Shown here: positions 1-11,894 of the stretch, piece by piece | Position numbering within the stretch: the first letter of the stretch is position 1 | Layout: every line of letters begins with the position of its first letter | Assembly (NCBI RefSeq): GCF_001949145.1 | Contig: NW_019091421.1 | Coordinates: forward strand, 193,132 to 257,131 | DNA length: 64,000 nucleotides | Origin: Acanthaster planci | Lineage: Eukaryota > Echinodermata > Asteroidea > Valvatida > Acanthasteridae | Reading direction: 5' to 3' | Made by a program: the position numbers and the translations under genes | The notes under the pieces: model-generated | Databases searched by the model: none | What the model was told of the DNA's origin: nothing | What the model saw: only the letters and a program-made list of their open reading frames with translations

Positions 1-35
1 NNNNNNNNNNNNNNNNNNNNNNNNNNNNNNNNNNN
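1..35. other. assembly gap
   Basis: Run of N at the left edge. The ATP6V1D gene continues past it. Confidence 0.99.
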
Positions 36-531
36 TGCTACACTGTATGCTTACTTGCTACATTGTATGCTTACCTGCTACATTGTCCCTCTTTGATCGT
101 ACTTTGGTCTTTGCTTTGGTAACATTTTGAAGCACCATGTGACTACAAAACAAAGCAAGCAATGAAATTGCTGTTAGTAAATTGTACCCAACCACATACC
201 ACGTATTTTAAACACGAATTAGAATCTCCTATGATCTCACCATGCATGCAGACCAAATTTCTTTCTTAAATACATGTAATCCCTTAGAAAAAACAGCTGT
301 AGCATGAATATCTTTGCATTAATTTTCCGTTTCTTGAAGAAATACAAAGTCACAAAAAACAGTATCCAGTAGTGCCAACTCTCCTTAATGCAGAAAAGAA
401 AATATAGATTGTCAACAGCCCTTCATGTAAGGTTATGTATTTATCATACTCCATGAGTATGTAATCAATTACTTCTTCTAGAGCTCTCAGTTTCCTTGCA
501 AAATATTTGCACATTCAATTCTATTACTCAC

Positions 532-3500
532 TTAAAATCTCCGGAGGCGAACTTGGCTTCTGCTAGAGACAATGATGCCAGCTTCATCACGTCACCCATT
601 AATGTCTTGGTCTGGAAGTAACCAAAATATACCAAAAATACTTGTAAAATAAAAAGTGGTAAATTGTGGTTTTAAAATCTGACAATCTAAATACTGTGCA
701 TGATATGAAAAACTGAGAACAAAAACTTGCAGTGGAAGAAAACAGACTGGTCTACAAAATAACTTGAGTCAGGAACATGTGGTGCATGTATCTGTCTCAG
801 TGTTATACATTCAATCGATATGATATGAAAACGGGCGATCCACAATAGTGCGCCTCCATGAGTTTGCAATACGTTGGCCAATCACAACACGTGAAATCTG
901 CCGACCCTTTCCGAATGCGCATTGGGTCGACAAATTTCGCATACTGTGATTGGTCAATGCGTTGCAAACTCTTGGAGGCGCACTATTGTGAAACGCCTGT
1001 ATTGCGGCCTCAAAACGGTGACGTACCCACATACTCATCTTTGCCAACGTTACAGAGATTTTGGCCAACTGGTTTTAGCCGTGAGTAAAAACGGCCCATT
1101 GTGTCATACATACATGTATAATTAAAGGTTACCTTCAAGAGCATTTCCTCAGATTTGAGAAGGGCCCTTGATAGTTTTTTTGAAATTTGAACGATTTGGC
1201 ACAAAATCAGCCTCATTCTGTTGCACATGATCAGAATCCTAAACTGCCCAATAATGTCAACTGGAACAAACTATGAACATGTGCATTTATCTCAGCACTG
1301 ATAGCTTAAACATGTTACTACATAGGGCTCCAACGTGTACCAAGTATTTCAGCCAAACCTCAACCTGAACCCCCGAGGCCTTTTTGCGAGACACCATCCT
1401 CAATCCTCCAATATTTCTTGAGTATGCTCCTTTGTGGGGTACCCACAGCCTCAATCCTTCAAAATCCTCTGGCAATTCCTGTCACTGTGTTGAGGCAGTA
1501 CAAATGGTATAATCCTGAAGCAGTATGGACGATTTCAAATATAATGTAGGCATGAATTTAAGCATGGCTGCACACAAAATAACTATAACCCACAACCTTG
1601 ACACAATGCATCCTCCGCAATCAGCCACACTTTTTTGCCATTCACCTTCAATCAGTCAAAATCCTCCAAAACACTGACAAGATTTTGGAGGATTGAGGAT
1701 GGTTAGGTTAATTTTTCTGGAAAAGTCAACTTCCCTTTCCAAATGTCACAGAATGACAAATGCTTCTAAGTTCAGCATACAGCTTCTGACTTTGTTTTAT
1801 AGGGAACATCCCCTTTTCATTGACCTGAGGCGAAAAAATCTACCTCAATGATTTTCCGTAGAATCTGCCGGAACCGCAGTGTCAGCGCATCGGCCTTCTT
1901 CTTCAGCAGACTGTGTCCCTTCTGAGCTCCTTTTAAACGACCCTTCATGTTTGTCAAGGCCCTGAGGGAAAAATAGAACAACCCAGAGATGCTGGTTATT
2001 ACAGGAAGGTCAAAGATCAAGAATGTGATCAGAAGCAGTAGCTAATGAGGAGATAAATTAAGGCATTCATTTCAAAGTACGTCAGAGTTCTGTATATAGA
2101 CAACAACTAATTTTCCCTTGCAGTGGTTTATTAACCATCAAAAAGTGACAGAATGTCCTAAAAAGTCAAATTTAACAGGGAAAATATTACAGCATTTACT
2201 AAGAAAACACATTTTTTAGACCAGTGTCACGGCATTTAGGCATAGGGTGTTTAAGTGATGTCCAGATATGGAACTCTTTCCCAAAGTACATGGACAACTA
2301 TTCCTGGTACATGTTCCCTCTCGACGAAAAGTGACCATATAATTTACCAAGTCTGACAATCCTGTTTCTCCACAGCCAAAAGAAGTGTAGCGAAAGTGCG
2401 ACTTAGTTTAGTTTAAAGGATTGGTCAATTGAGGGGAGTCCCCATGTGAGTAATGTCACGGGGAGAGTCATGTGGACAGTGTGTGCAGCGTTGTGATAGG
2501 CTGCATGCTGTCCAGCCATGCCATGTGCACGAGGGAGTGTGTGCGCAGTGCAGTGAAGAGAAGCCATAAGGTAAGCAGTCTTTGTTCTTACTGAGTGCTA
2601 GTTGTGTATGGTTGACTGAGGATAGCTGCACGCGATGTGTGTATGGTTGACTAGGAGACCGCTATAGATCCTGGCAGGAGATGTCATGTTAATGGTTAGG
2701 CTTTCTAGAAAGGCTGATATCACCGCTAGGTTACTGCCAGTGGGAAGTGTATATTCGGCCTAGTAGCGTTCTTCGTTGGTGCAGGGAATAAGCTAATTTT
2801 TGTTGCGTTCCGTGTTGATGCGTGGAATAGAGGTAGTAAGCCACAGCTAGAGTAATGGTCGCTCTTCGTAGAGGCGACCTAGTCAACCACATGTGTAGTT
2901 AGGATAAGTGGTCTGTTCTTCGTTGGTGTGTGGAACGAGATATTCCGCACGTGAAGTAGAGGCTTCACAGGTGCGTTGCGTCAACCAAAAGTTGGTGAGC
3001 GTATATCGAGAGACGAGAGTGGCGTTGGTGTTCACTGCTCAGGTGAATAGTGGTGAACTGGGACCGACCACACTTTCTTGCGGTTACGTCCTACATGTAT
3101 GTGGTTGACTAGAGACACCCGCAGCTGTGGTAAACCACACACGCACTTAAGTAAACTACACATGCATTCGAATAGGCTGCACTGCCCATTGTACATTAGC
3201 ATCGTAGTAAACCACACAGTACATGCAGTAAGGTGGTCAGCCTTGTGCAAGAGTTAGTCAATCACACATTGGGTTGTAGTCAACATTGCACTTGTGCTAG
3301 TCAACCATACGGCAAATTTAATAAGTCATTAAAGGGTCCTACTTGAGTCCACGTTCATCGTCATTTTACTGCCTTTGTTTTTGTTGTACAATAAACCAGA
3401 ATTGCCTTGTATGTTTCGAAACTAGGTGTCCAGTTGCATTCTTGTTGGTGACTTATTCAGCAGGTTCAGCAATCAATTCCTTCGGCGGTACATTTCCACC

Positions 3501-5920
3501 CAAACGGGCCTGCATCCCTTTGCCTTGAGGCAGCTTTGTTAGTCTCTCATCCGAGGAAGAAACAAGGTTCGGGAGATCTCGCCACAAATGGTGTCAGAAG
3601 TGGGATTGGAATTGATTGAGAAATTGAAGAACCGCTAATAAGTAGAGTAACAAAGAGTAGTTCAGCTACTGTTGGCATTGATTAGGTTGTTTTTTGTTGG
3701 ATTGTGTAGTCATGAGTCAGCAGCGGAGGGTAATTGGCTCACCTGCTGATAACGTACAGGCACTCGAAGAAGAATTGGGTCGCCTGAGAATGGAACATCA
3801 GCTTCTGCAGCTTAAAAAGTCTGCAAAAGAGGCTGAAGTTTCGGTGCAGGGTTGACCCTGAAATACTGTTCCGCGTCCCGAGTAATATGGGATATGAGTC
3901 ATTTTTTTCGAGGGCGAGGGTGCCAAGTTTGGGCAAGTCGCCAGAGCTAGTTTTTGAGGGTAGGAAGGAGGTGATAGCTGAAGAAGAGAGAGGAGACCCA
4001 CACTCAACGCTTCAGTAGAGGTGAAAACCCCACTGGCTAGGAAGCCTAGTATGGCAGACGAAGAAACTTTGAGTCATTTGTGTGTTGGTACGGTACAGTC
4101 ACCATCAACGAATCTGTTCGAAGAAAGACAAGAGGTTCTGACCCCGCAGAAGTTGCGGGCAGAGCTGATGAGTTTTGCTACCTAAATAGGTCGTAGTGAC
4201 TGACCGGGAAAAGATGAAGTCATCCTGTTGGTGGATCCCTGGCCACTAAAGAGAGAGCCGAGGGTAGTTAATGAGGGTGAGATGCAGGATCGGCTGGGGA
4301 GGAAGCGGCATCGTCCTAACATCGTGCTGGATAGGTACAGTGGAAAGGTCTTGTGGAGAGAGTACCACAGGCATTTTGAATCTTGTAAGAAGGCTAACGG
4401 TTGGGATGATGACGAGTCCGCTACTTACATTGCCGCAAGCTTGCAGGAAAATGCTCTCAGAGTGTTGAGGGAAAAGACCGAAGGTGGGAAAGAGTACAGT
4501 TATGCGGAAATGGTGCAACTGTTGAAGAGGAGGTTTGATTCCGGCTTACAAGCTGAGAATTACTTGGTTGAATTGAGGCACCGTCGGCAAGGGCCGAAGG
4601 AGTCATTACAAGAGTTGGGGCAAGCCGTGCGCAAGCTTACAGTAAAAGCCTACCCTGAGTTACAGGAGGATGCACGAGATCGACTTGCCAAGAATCGTTT
4701 CCATGATGCCGTAATGAGTCAGACGGTGTGTGAGGGTATTCACCGGGCACGGCCAAAGAACTTACACGAAGTGCCACCTTTGTTTTTTAAACTGGCACTG
4801 CCCGTGGTCAGCATTTCATAGTACAGGCCAGGTTTTTCAAGGAACCATACATCAGAAAATTTACGCTTTTGGAAAGCTTTAGGGCGCTCATATGAAAGTC
4901 CAAGCTCTGAGGAATACGCCAATGTAAGTAAAATTGTCAAGTCGTTCTCATTTCGGAAGATATTAGGATTCAAAGTTTGTGACAATCCTGCAGTTTGGAT
5001 TTCAGGCATTTAGGACATGCCTTGAAGTAGGGCTGTGGTGGCGACAGTTAAGAGACAGATTGTAAAAGAGATCCACTACAGCCCTATTTGTGGGGCTACA
5101 TTAGCACCCTGTTCCTATAATAAGGAAACAAAGTCCACTTTGTCAAACTAACTAACATTCTGACCTTAGGGAACCATTACTCAATCCTGATAGGCCTAGG
5201 TTAGGTAAATTTTAACAATATTTATATATCTAACCGAGTTTGGCAAAAGACAACAACTCAGTCAAATCATGCCATTTTTTTTTTCGTCCAGTTACCCAAC
5301 TCGGGCTTTTTGGATTCATCAAAACAAATATCCATCCAGGTCAAAGCGCCAGACTATATTCACTTATTTTTGTCCTTCACAGCTACCTTCGGGGCTACCT
5401 TCTCTCAAAAACCCAAAGCCCTGTGCTCTTTTCTTTCTGATATAAAAGAGGACATCACCAACAACTTGTTTAGATACGTTATTTTGAATAAGTTACTTCC
5501 TCATAATAGGAACAGGGTGCTAAAGATAATGAACCCCCTCATCCACGTCTTTTGATAAAAATTCGAAGCAGTAGTAAGAGACAGGACTCGTTTATGGCTA
5601 CCAGTTATGCGCCGCCCCATACAATCCCATTTATACCAGGCAAGATATGGGACAGAGGGGTACCCCCCTTACCTGTCCAATCCATATACACACTCTAGAC
5701 TAGTATTGTTACTAGGTATTACACGTACTAGGCTAGGCCTATTTCTTGCTTGGCATGTTTGGCAACATCATCATCATGACGCCGCAATCTACCAGCATGA
5801 CCAGTGTCTAATACGACAAGAACAAGTTCAGGTGTAGCATTTAGTCTTTTTCAAGAATGAAAACCCAAAAAATACTCACATACGAGATGGAAATACGACA
5901 ATCTTATCTTTTCCCGACAT
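532..5920 (-). CDS. ATP6V1D: V-type proton ATPase subunit D, 5' part (partial)
   Basis: Subunit D is the central rotor-stalk subunit of the V1 sector of the vacuolar ATPase; it couples ATP hydrolysis to proton pumping in endomembranes. Three coding exons are visible on the minus strand: 5880-5920 (start MSGKDKIVVFPSR), 1844-1961 (contains MKGRLKGAQKGHSLLKKKAD then ALTLRFRQILRKIIE) and 532-611 (TKTLMGDVMKLASLSLAEAK then FASGDF). Phases agree (41 nt, 118 nt, 80 nt) and donors are gtgagt, gtagat and gtgagt. The order matches the N-terminal helix of metazoan subunit D, giving 79 codons of a protein usually near 250 residues. The remaining exons lie off the left edge. Intron 1 (1962-5879) holds a Ty3-like element in the opposite orientation, and intron 2 holds a palindromic MITE. 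Seen: exons and splice sites. Known: family identity. I am very sure of the identity. Confidence 0.95.
830..1002. repeat. palindromic MITE, family A, copy 1
   Basis: About 170 bp whose two halves are imperfect reverse complements. It opens near CACAATAGTGCGCCTCC and closes near GGAGGCGCACTATTGTG, with GTTTGCAA arms and a TTGGCCAATCA motif. The same element recurs at 37757-37931 and 46053-46225. It lies in ATP6V1D intron 2. Confidence 0.85.
1346..1495. repeat. CCTCAATCCTCC repeat family, copy 1
   Basis: Segment containing CATCCTCAATCCTCCAATAT, then CCTCAATCCTTCAAAATCCT, then CTGGCAATTCCTGTCA and TTGAGGCAG. The same series of motifs returns at 40905-41085 and, more weakly, at 19130-19265. A short hairpin built from the same words sits at about 1655-1712. 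Dispersed non-coding repeat in ATP6V1D intron 2. Confidence 0.6.
2454..3586 (+). mobile_element. 5' LTR of a Ty3/Gypsy-like retrotransposon
   Basis: The right end is well defined: the sequence ends CGCCACA at 3586, followed two bases later by an 18-nt primer-binding-site-like sequence starting TGGTGTCAGAAGTGGGAT. The left end is inferred from TGTCACGGGG at 2454 and could differ. An AATAAA at 3390-3395 fits the R region. The U3 part carries repeated CTAGTCAACCA / TGGTTGACTAG words in both orientations. No 3' LTR was found nearby. It lies in ATP6V1D intron 1, opposite to the gene. Confidence 0.65.
3589..3606 (+). other. retrotransposon primer binding site
   Basis: TGGTGTCAGAAGTGGGAT sits directly after the LTR end. 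Its complement ends in TGACACCA and resembles the 3' end of a leucine tRNA. The tRNA assignment is from general knowledge and unchecked. Confidence 0.6.
3712..4775 (+). pseudogene. Ty3/Gypsy-like gag, broken and 3'-truncated
   Basis: A start at 3712 (MSQQRRVIGSP, then a heptad-like helical stretch) runs into stop codons after about 45 codons. Reading continues in pieces. The best preserved piece, 4228-4775, holds a typical retrotransposon capsid region: a WREYHRHFESCKKANGW core, then an alanine-rich helix and a region rich in basic and acidic residues. Similarity ends abruptly near 4775, before any zinc knuckle, protease or RT. This is a truncated, non-autonomous remnant. Seen: stops and truncation. 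Family assignment rests on the capsid pattern plus the neighbouring LTR and PBS. Confidence 0.7.
5101..5523. repeat. foldback element with inverted ends
   Basis: Left end TTAGCACCCTGTTCCTATAA (5101 on) and right end 5497-5523, which reads as its reverse complement with a few differences. About 370 bp of unrelated AT-rich sequence lies between. It is in ATP6V1D intron 1, between exon 1 and the truncated Ty3 element. Confidence 0.6.
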
Positions 5921-6110
5921 TTTGACGTAGGCCTAGCTGAGCGCGAGATATCTCGAAAGCTTAGTGAATTCTGTAGGCCACTACGGAAATTACGATATCG
6001 TGTATAGATGTACAGTCATGTGAATACAGACTGGCTCCCACATCACCCGTAACGTTTACGTTGCTACTGGAGTAACAGGTGACAAGACCTTGGAAAACCT
6101 CAACCTTTAA
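5921..6110 (-). promoter_or_regulatory. likely 5' UTR and promoter of ATP6V1D
   Basis: Immediately upstream of the ATP6V1D start codon (5920, minus strand). Contains CpG-bearing words such as CTCGCGCTCAGC and GTAACGTAAAC. No TATA box is evident. Placement is by position only. Confidence 0.3.
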
Positions 6111-9100
6111 AGTCGCCACAAGTCTGTTGGAATGTCATTATTATGGATCTTAATTTTTGCCTGGGAAATCGAAAAACGCATGTTTATTTCATTAGAAATC
6201 GATGATTAAATTCATGATTAGTTCGCGTTCCATAAATTCTCCAAGACAAGATTTTTTTTACTGTGTTACTACCGTTGACAAAAGCATTTATAGATTTATA
6301 TCACTCTGGATGCAAATTCGAAAAGATTTGAAGTAAAATCATTGGATTGATCTAGCCCCAGACTAGAGCTAGTCTACTAGACTAAAGGAGCCTCCCTCAC
6401 CTTTTTTTGGGGGGGGGTTGCCCCTCCTCCCGATTCACCAATGGCCGAGGTACCTTAGGGGTCTGAGATGACCCTCCTTTCAATGTTGCCTCTCCCTACC
6501 CCACGAGTACGACCAAAGATGAAATAATGAACTTAACGAAGATGAGGCTGCTCAGAGAATAACACATCAAAAACCTGCATAGTTGAGAATCTAATACTTT
6601 TATTCCCACTGAAGCAATATGAAACAGTGACAACAGTTTAGTGGAAATTATGCACAACCCTAAAAACTTTTTTTAGTTACAGGATGAAGCAAATTGGTAA
6701 TGTTCAAGGCCACCACCGTAACCTCTTCCCAACAATGAACTGTACACTGAAGAATTTACAATGTGACTCTATTCTTTAATAAATAATCAAACTATGCATG
6801 CAGTGTTCCTCCACATAACTTGATTTACTGTATAATCACGGCAGTTTTTCCAAATCAACACAAGGAGAGATTGCTGGTGTTGTACCTTACAAAATGTGCT
6901 GTACAATAAACTGTGATAAGAAGAAAGATTTGCAACAATTTCCATTAAGAAAACAAGTGCATGAAAAGTTACGTCAGAAAAGGTACAAATTTCTGTGACC
7001 ACTCACTACCCTAATCCAAACTGTTATTACATTTGTTATTATTACAAATGGGAAATAATAAAACATGAGCCCATGCTCAAGCCCTAAAAGCTAATGATTC
7101 AGTCGGTAAAATTTGAATCAGTCATGTTGACAAAAAACAGTCAATGTGTTGTGTGTCTCAACCAGTATTCACCACAACTAGTGTGCCCCTTTAAGTTCAC
7201 TTTTCCAATCATCTTTACACATAGCCTTTTCACATTATACAAGACTACATTCTGGTGGGCATTTTTAACTCTCCGTTTGGAGACTTTATCTTTTACTCGA
7301 CACTTCACAGACTGATGTCTAAATACCCCCGGAAATTAGTACCTAAAAATGGAAGTAACTGGTAATGTCTTAAGATCGTTGCCACTCAGGCTGTAAATTA
7401 AACTGATTATAAATATTATGTACATCAAAAGCATATCCGCAAAATGCTATGTACACTACAAGGTAATCGGAGGGAACAGTCTTGTGATAAATTATGTCAT
7501 CGTTTTATCAGTGTGACTGCTATTGGGAGTCAACTGCAACTGTTTCTTACCCTAAGAAGGTAAATTCACTGAATTCTTTATTAGTTTATCAAAAATCGTG
7601 TGGTAGATGCACATTCAGAATTCAAATTTGCCAATGTTAAAGACTCTTTCCTTCCTCCATGGTTGCAATGTCACATGATTCTCAGCAACCTGTTGAAAAT
7701 GTTAGTAAAGGTTTCCTAAACGCTTAATGTGTAAATGACAGAAGGTGCTCTGATTTGTCTTTTGACTGATGTACACAACTGGTCGATACTGCATTAGATA
7801 AAGGAGTTGGGGTGAACTATTCTGGTCCATTTATTGCTTTTCTAGCTTTAAGTAACTACGGATGTGAAAACCACATGGTATGCCCTGCTCTTCTGTTGTT
7901 TACGTACAAAAGTGACGCAGTACACATATTTGTGTATGGAGCTATTACAACAACACATTTGACAGTAGGTGTGACGGACGCCAAGGCAGCTGACTATTTG
8001 AGGAGCTGGAAGGTATAACACAGCATCATCTGGGGGGAAAAGTGTATTTCATTGCTTAGGCCACCGCAGGAGTCATTTGACTCCCAAGAGCTGATTGATC
8101 TATGATACGTGGCTATGTCTGAATCAAATAGCTGTAGCCGAGTGCAATGCATCCAACTCTGGGTATTAGCAACAGCCACTAGCCAGCTGCCAATGTCTTG
8201 GCTTCAATCCCATAGGTACCCATGTTATCTCCAGCCACAGTCAGTACATTAAGATGTGGCATATAATCAGATTCAGGAATATGGCACCCAGGTTCTCAGT
8301 TCTGGCCTTGATTTCAACTTCTTTGGCAGTCTGTACAATTAGGCTCAATATCTACAAGACAGGGCATTAGTTTACATTTTGGACACCATTATTCCAGTCA
8401 TTATGCTTTACCACGTAATTTCCTTCATAAAAAACTATACTCTTAACAAAATTAAATGGCTACACTAATATTCAATATGGTATCGCTGCTAGCTGTCCGG
8501 ACATGTCTAAATCAGGGTTTCATATAGAAGTACCAGTTAGCCAGGATTTTGAGCTAATTGTGGGACGTTTTAATCTCTGTTATTCAGATGGCAACCTAAA
8601 TGTACCTTATGCCTGAGACTGTATCTGGTGTCATGAACTACCCTCAAAATCACTGACTCCCTTCAAAGATTATTTATAATCTCAACTCTAAGAATGTTTA
8701 TACTCTGAACAGAAAAAAGTAACTTATAATTAATAAAAAAACCAAGAACACTCAAACTTAACAAAGTTCTGCTATCTCTACAAACTATGACACAACTCTT
8801 GGCTAATAAATAACCATCTGTTGATTGCAGGTGCGAGGCAAAGATACGTCTTTCATGACCTGCTAAAAGACTTGTCATATGAATTACAATGAACTACAAC
8901 AAAGTTGCTACTACAAAAATACAGAGGTAGAGTGATAATACAGGGATGATTTTGAAACATCTGTCCATTAAATAGATCAATAATGCACATTTATCCACCT
9001 GAACAAATATGATTGGAACTGCCCAAAATATGCCTCTATACCATGTGAATGTTTGAGCCTGTTGAACCTTATTTCACGGCAGTGCTAAGCATATGATTTT

Positions 9101-11894
9101 CTGCTTGGGTAATGTTGATCCTTTTCACACAGACAAGAAGTGCATGTAGTCACAGTAAAAAGCACAACTATGGGCTCCACAGGAAAGCTCTCTTGTTTTT
9201 TCCTAAAACAACAGCCTCCATTTGAGGTGGCACACTTGTTACTGCGTTGCAGAGACTACATATGTGTGGATATGTAGACATCACAGGGGCAAAGTCTGTC
9301 CCCACAACTTGGCCTGCCTTTCTGAACAAAAACAAATTATCCCCTTAAAGCAGGGAAGGCCCACCCACCATATCTTGTGTTCTATATAATATGAGCTTTT
9401 ACAGATAAAAACATCTTACTGGTAACTTCAAGACTTTCCAGATTTTAAACGACACCATTTGAAAAATCCTGAAATTAGGAAAATGACAAAAAAATGCTTA
9501 CATCATAAAAAAACTGACAAATCTCAACCCTCCATCATGCACTTGTACTTTAAAAAAAATACAGTTTTTGACTGGTTACGGAAACCCAAACACTGTTATA
9601 CAAACATGGACTGGCAGTAAGGTCGAAAGTGCATGTCTGTACTCCCTGAGGGACTGTGAGTGACCAGAAGAGGGTCCCCCTCCTGGTCTTTCGGTAATAG
9701 GATCCTCCCTCTTCTACTCAGTCAAAGTCCTCGGGCAGGCTGAACAGATGTCGGTTGATGACTTCATTGCCAGTTCCTATGTGTATGATATGAGTTGCTA
9801 ATCACGAATGGAGCAGAAGAAGCCTGAATATTCTTATCACCAGGACAAAATGATGGAGATATTGATGCACGTGAGAGTTTGAGCCTATCTCAGTCTTGAA
9901 TTATAGTTGATGTGAACATAATTTATCTACTAATTTACTGCATATCAGTGAAACAGGTTCCTGTTTCAAGGTCTATGAATTAGCGTAGCACTGCCACTCT
10001 TTGGAGCTTCTAGAATGAGAACATTCAACCCCGAGATTCTGGCAGATCATGCCTATCATGTTAGATTGCTATTCACTCATATATTGTGAGGTCAAGAAAA
10101 TTATATTTAAAATGACACGGCTCAAAATTGGCTACATCCAGAGGACCAGTCACTGGCAAAATAACAGCTGAAAGATGTTTTTAAAAAAAGCCAAAAAAAA
10201 AAAGAGAAAAAAATTCCCAAACAAATTTTTAAAAAGACCTTAATAATTGGCATCACAAATCATGACGTCACATTCTGTAAGACCATTGCAATATGTTGAC
10301 ATTTACATTGTACATGTACATCATTTTTCAATAGTATGAATTACCAGATATCTCACACAGAGCAAGTTTGTACAGAGTGCTTAATGTCTGTATACCGTGT
10401 GGGTGCGCCAACCTTACATACCTAGTGTGGACCTGTGAACAACAGATGTCCACACGATGCAGGAAAGGAAGACGTTCTGTGGACTTACATATGTCCACAG
10501 GACGTTTCCCCTTCTCTGAACAAGAAGTTTAGAGGCATTTGGGGGTTGGGGTCATCCGTCATAAAAGGAAGCGGAATAGTCAAGGAACCCTTATACAAAA
10601 AGCCAGCTGAAAATCGTGTTCCCAGTTCAAGAAAAACAAGTATTTTCACTGAGTTTTTAACTGCACGAAAAGAGAGGAATGTCCACTCTAGGTTTGCAAG
10701 GTAAGTGTGCGTGTGTATGTATTCAGACTTCTATGCTTCTAGTTTGCCATGGAAATTATTCTGCAATTTTTCTTAAAAAGGCAGCATCTCATGAAATTGA
10801 CTTTCTTTTCAGTGAATCTCTCTGGAATAGTTTGATAGCTATACAAAATAATCACAGCTTCTGAATCAATAGACCTGTGATATAACAACATCATGCTTTG
10901 TTTACACGTGTGTTTTCCTATGGCAGTGAGGTGGGATGCAATCCATCAAGCCCCCATCGGAGAGCACACAGGTAAACAAAGCCTGACATCATTGTTTTGA
11001 AGTCTATCTGAACTAAAGCTGCATGCTACTATACATTTCAAGCCACAAGCCTATTTTTGAATCCACAAGTCCCAATTTTTGATGAGTGAAAACAATTCAT
11101 TCACTCACTTTATTCCCTTCCCCCTCCCCCCAAAAAAGAAATCCAAACCACCCAAAGCCCCCAATGCAATCTGTGAATTGTTCCTAGTGCTTTTTAGTTT
11201 TTTTTCAGGGTAAACTCCTGATGTGGACACTACCAATGCAAAGATAGAGGATGCAACACATCAATCCTTCCAAAAAAAGAGCTTTAGAAAGGCCAGAGCT
11301 CTATCCCAAGTTTAGTTCAACATCTCCAACAGTTAAGTCCGACGGGAAAATGTGCCTCCTAAATTCAGAAGATTGCATTGCTGTGGACAAGCATCTCAGA
11401 ATGTCAACAGAAAAAACAAATACTGGAAACCAGGAAGGCCTGTAGAGACAAAACACTGTCAACCTGTCATTACATCTGTTTTCTCGCAAAGGAAATGTAC
11501 AAAGATTGTAAATTATAATCCAACGGAAGTGTAGTGGCAATGCCTTGCCTTTTTGGAAAAAGACAAAATTTGTTTGCCCAATTCCCAGCCCTGCATGTCT
11601 AAAAAGTCTACAACCGCTTGAAAAGAATTTAAAGATACATGTAGAAAACATCTCCCCACATGTCTCCCACCACTCCGGTAATTCCTGTTGTTGATCCACA
11701 GTAAACAGCTTCCAGCACGTGACCCTTTCTCTTCGGGAGGGATCTGTAAATTTGGTTATCCTCATGCAGAAATGCTAGCCAGCAAGATATCCAGAAATAA
11801 GCTTTTTGTTGGAGACGTTTTTAAGGTAAGCTTCTGATCCTTGAGTGGAAACATCTGACTTGGCCGACGGCAGTGTTCTCCTCAAGAAAGCTCC
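6111..11894. other. gene-free stretch: ATP6V1D upstream and RCOR 3' flank
   Basis: No exon could be supported. It holds AT-rich sequence, a G run near 6408, a pair of small hairpins at 10425-10500 and, on the minus strand after the RCOR stop, a likely 3' UTR. A candidate AATAAA polyadenylation signal (TTTATT on plus) lies at 11109-11114, about 780 nt after the stop. The reading frames here are short and show no family features. Confidence 0.5.
10425..10500. repeat. two adjacent hairpins sharing one stem word
   Basis: GTGTGGAC (10425-10432) pairs with GTCCACAC (10448-10455). CTGTGGAC (10477-10484) pairs with GTCCACAG (10493-10500). Both stems are built from GTGGAC/GTCCAC. No function is known to me. 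Confidence 0.5.

Noticed and set aside
11301-11765. 154-codon minus-strand frame after the RCOR stop
   Set aside because: Lies in the likely RCOR 3' UTR, with no domain, no splice link and non-coding composition.
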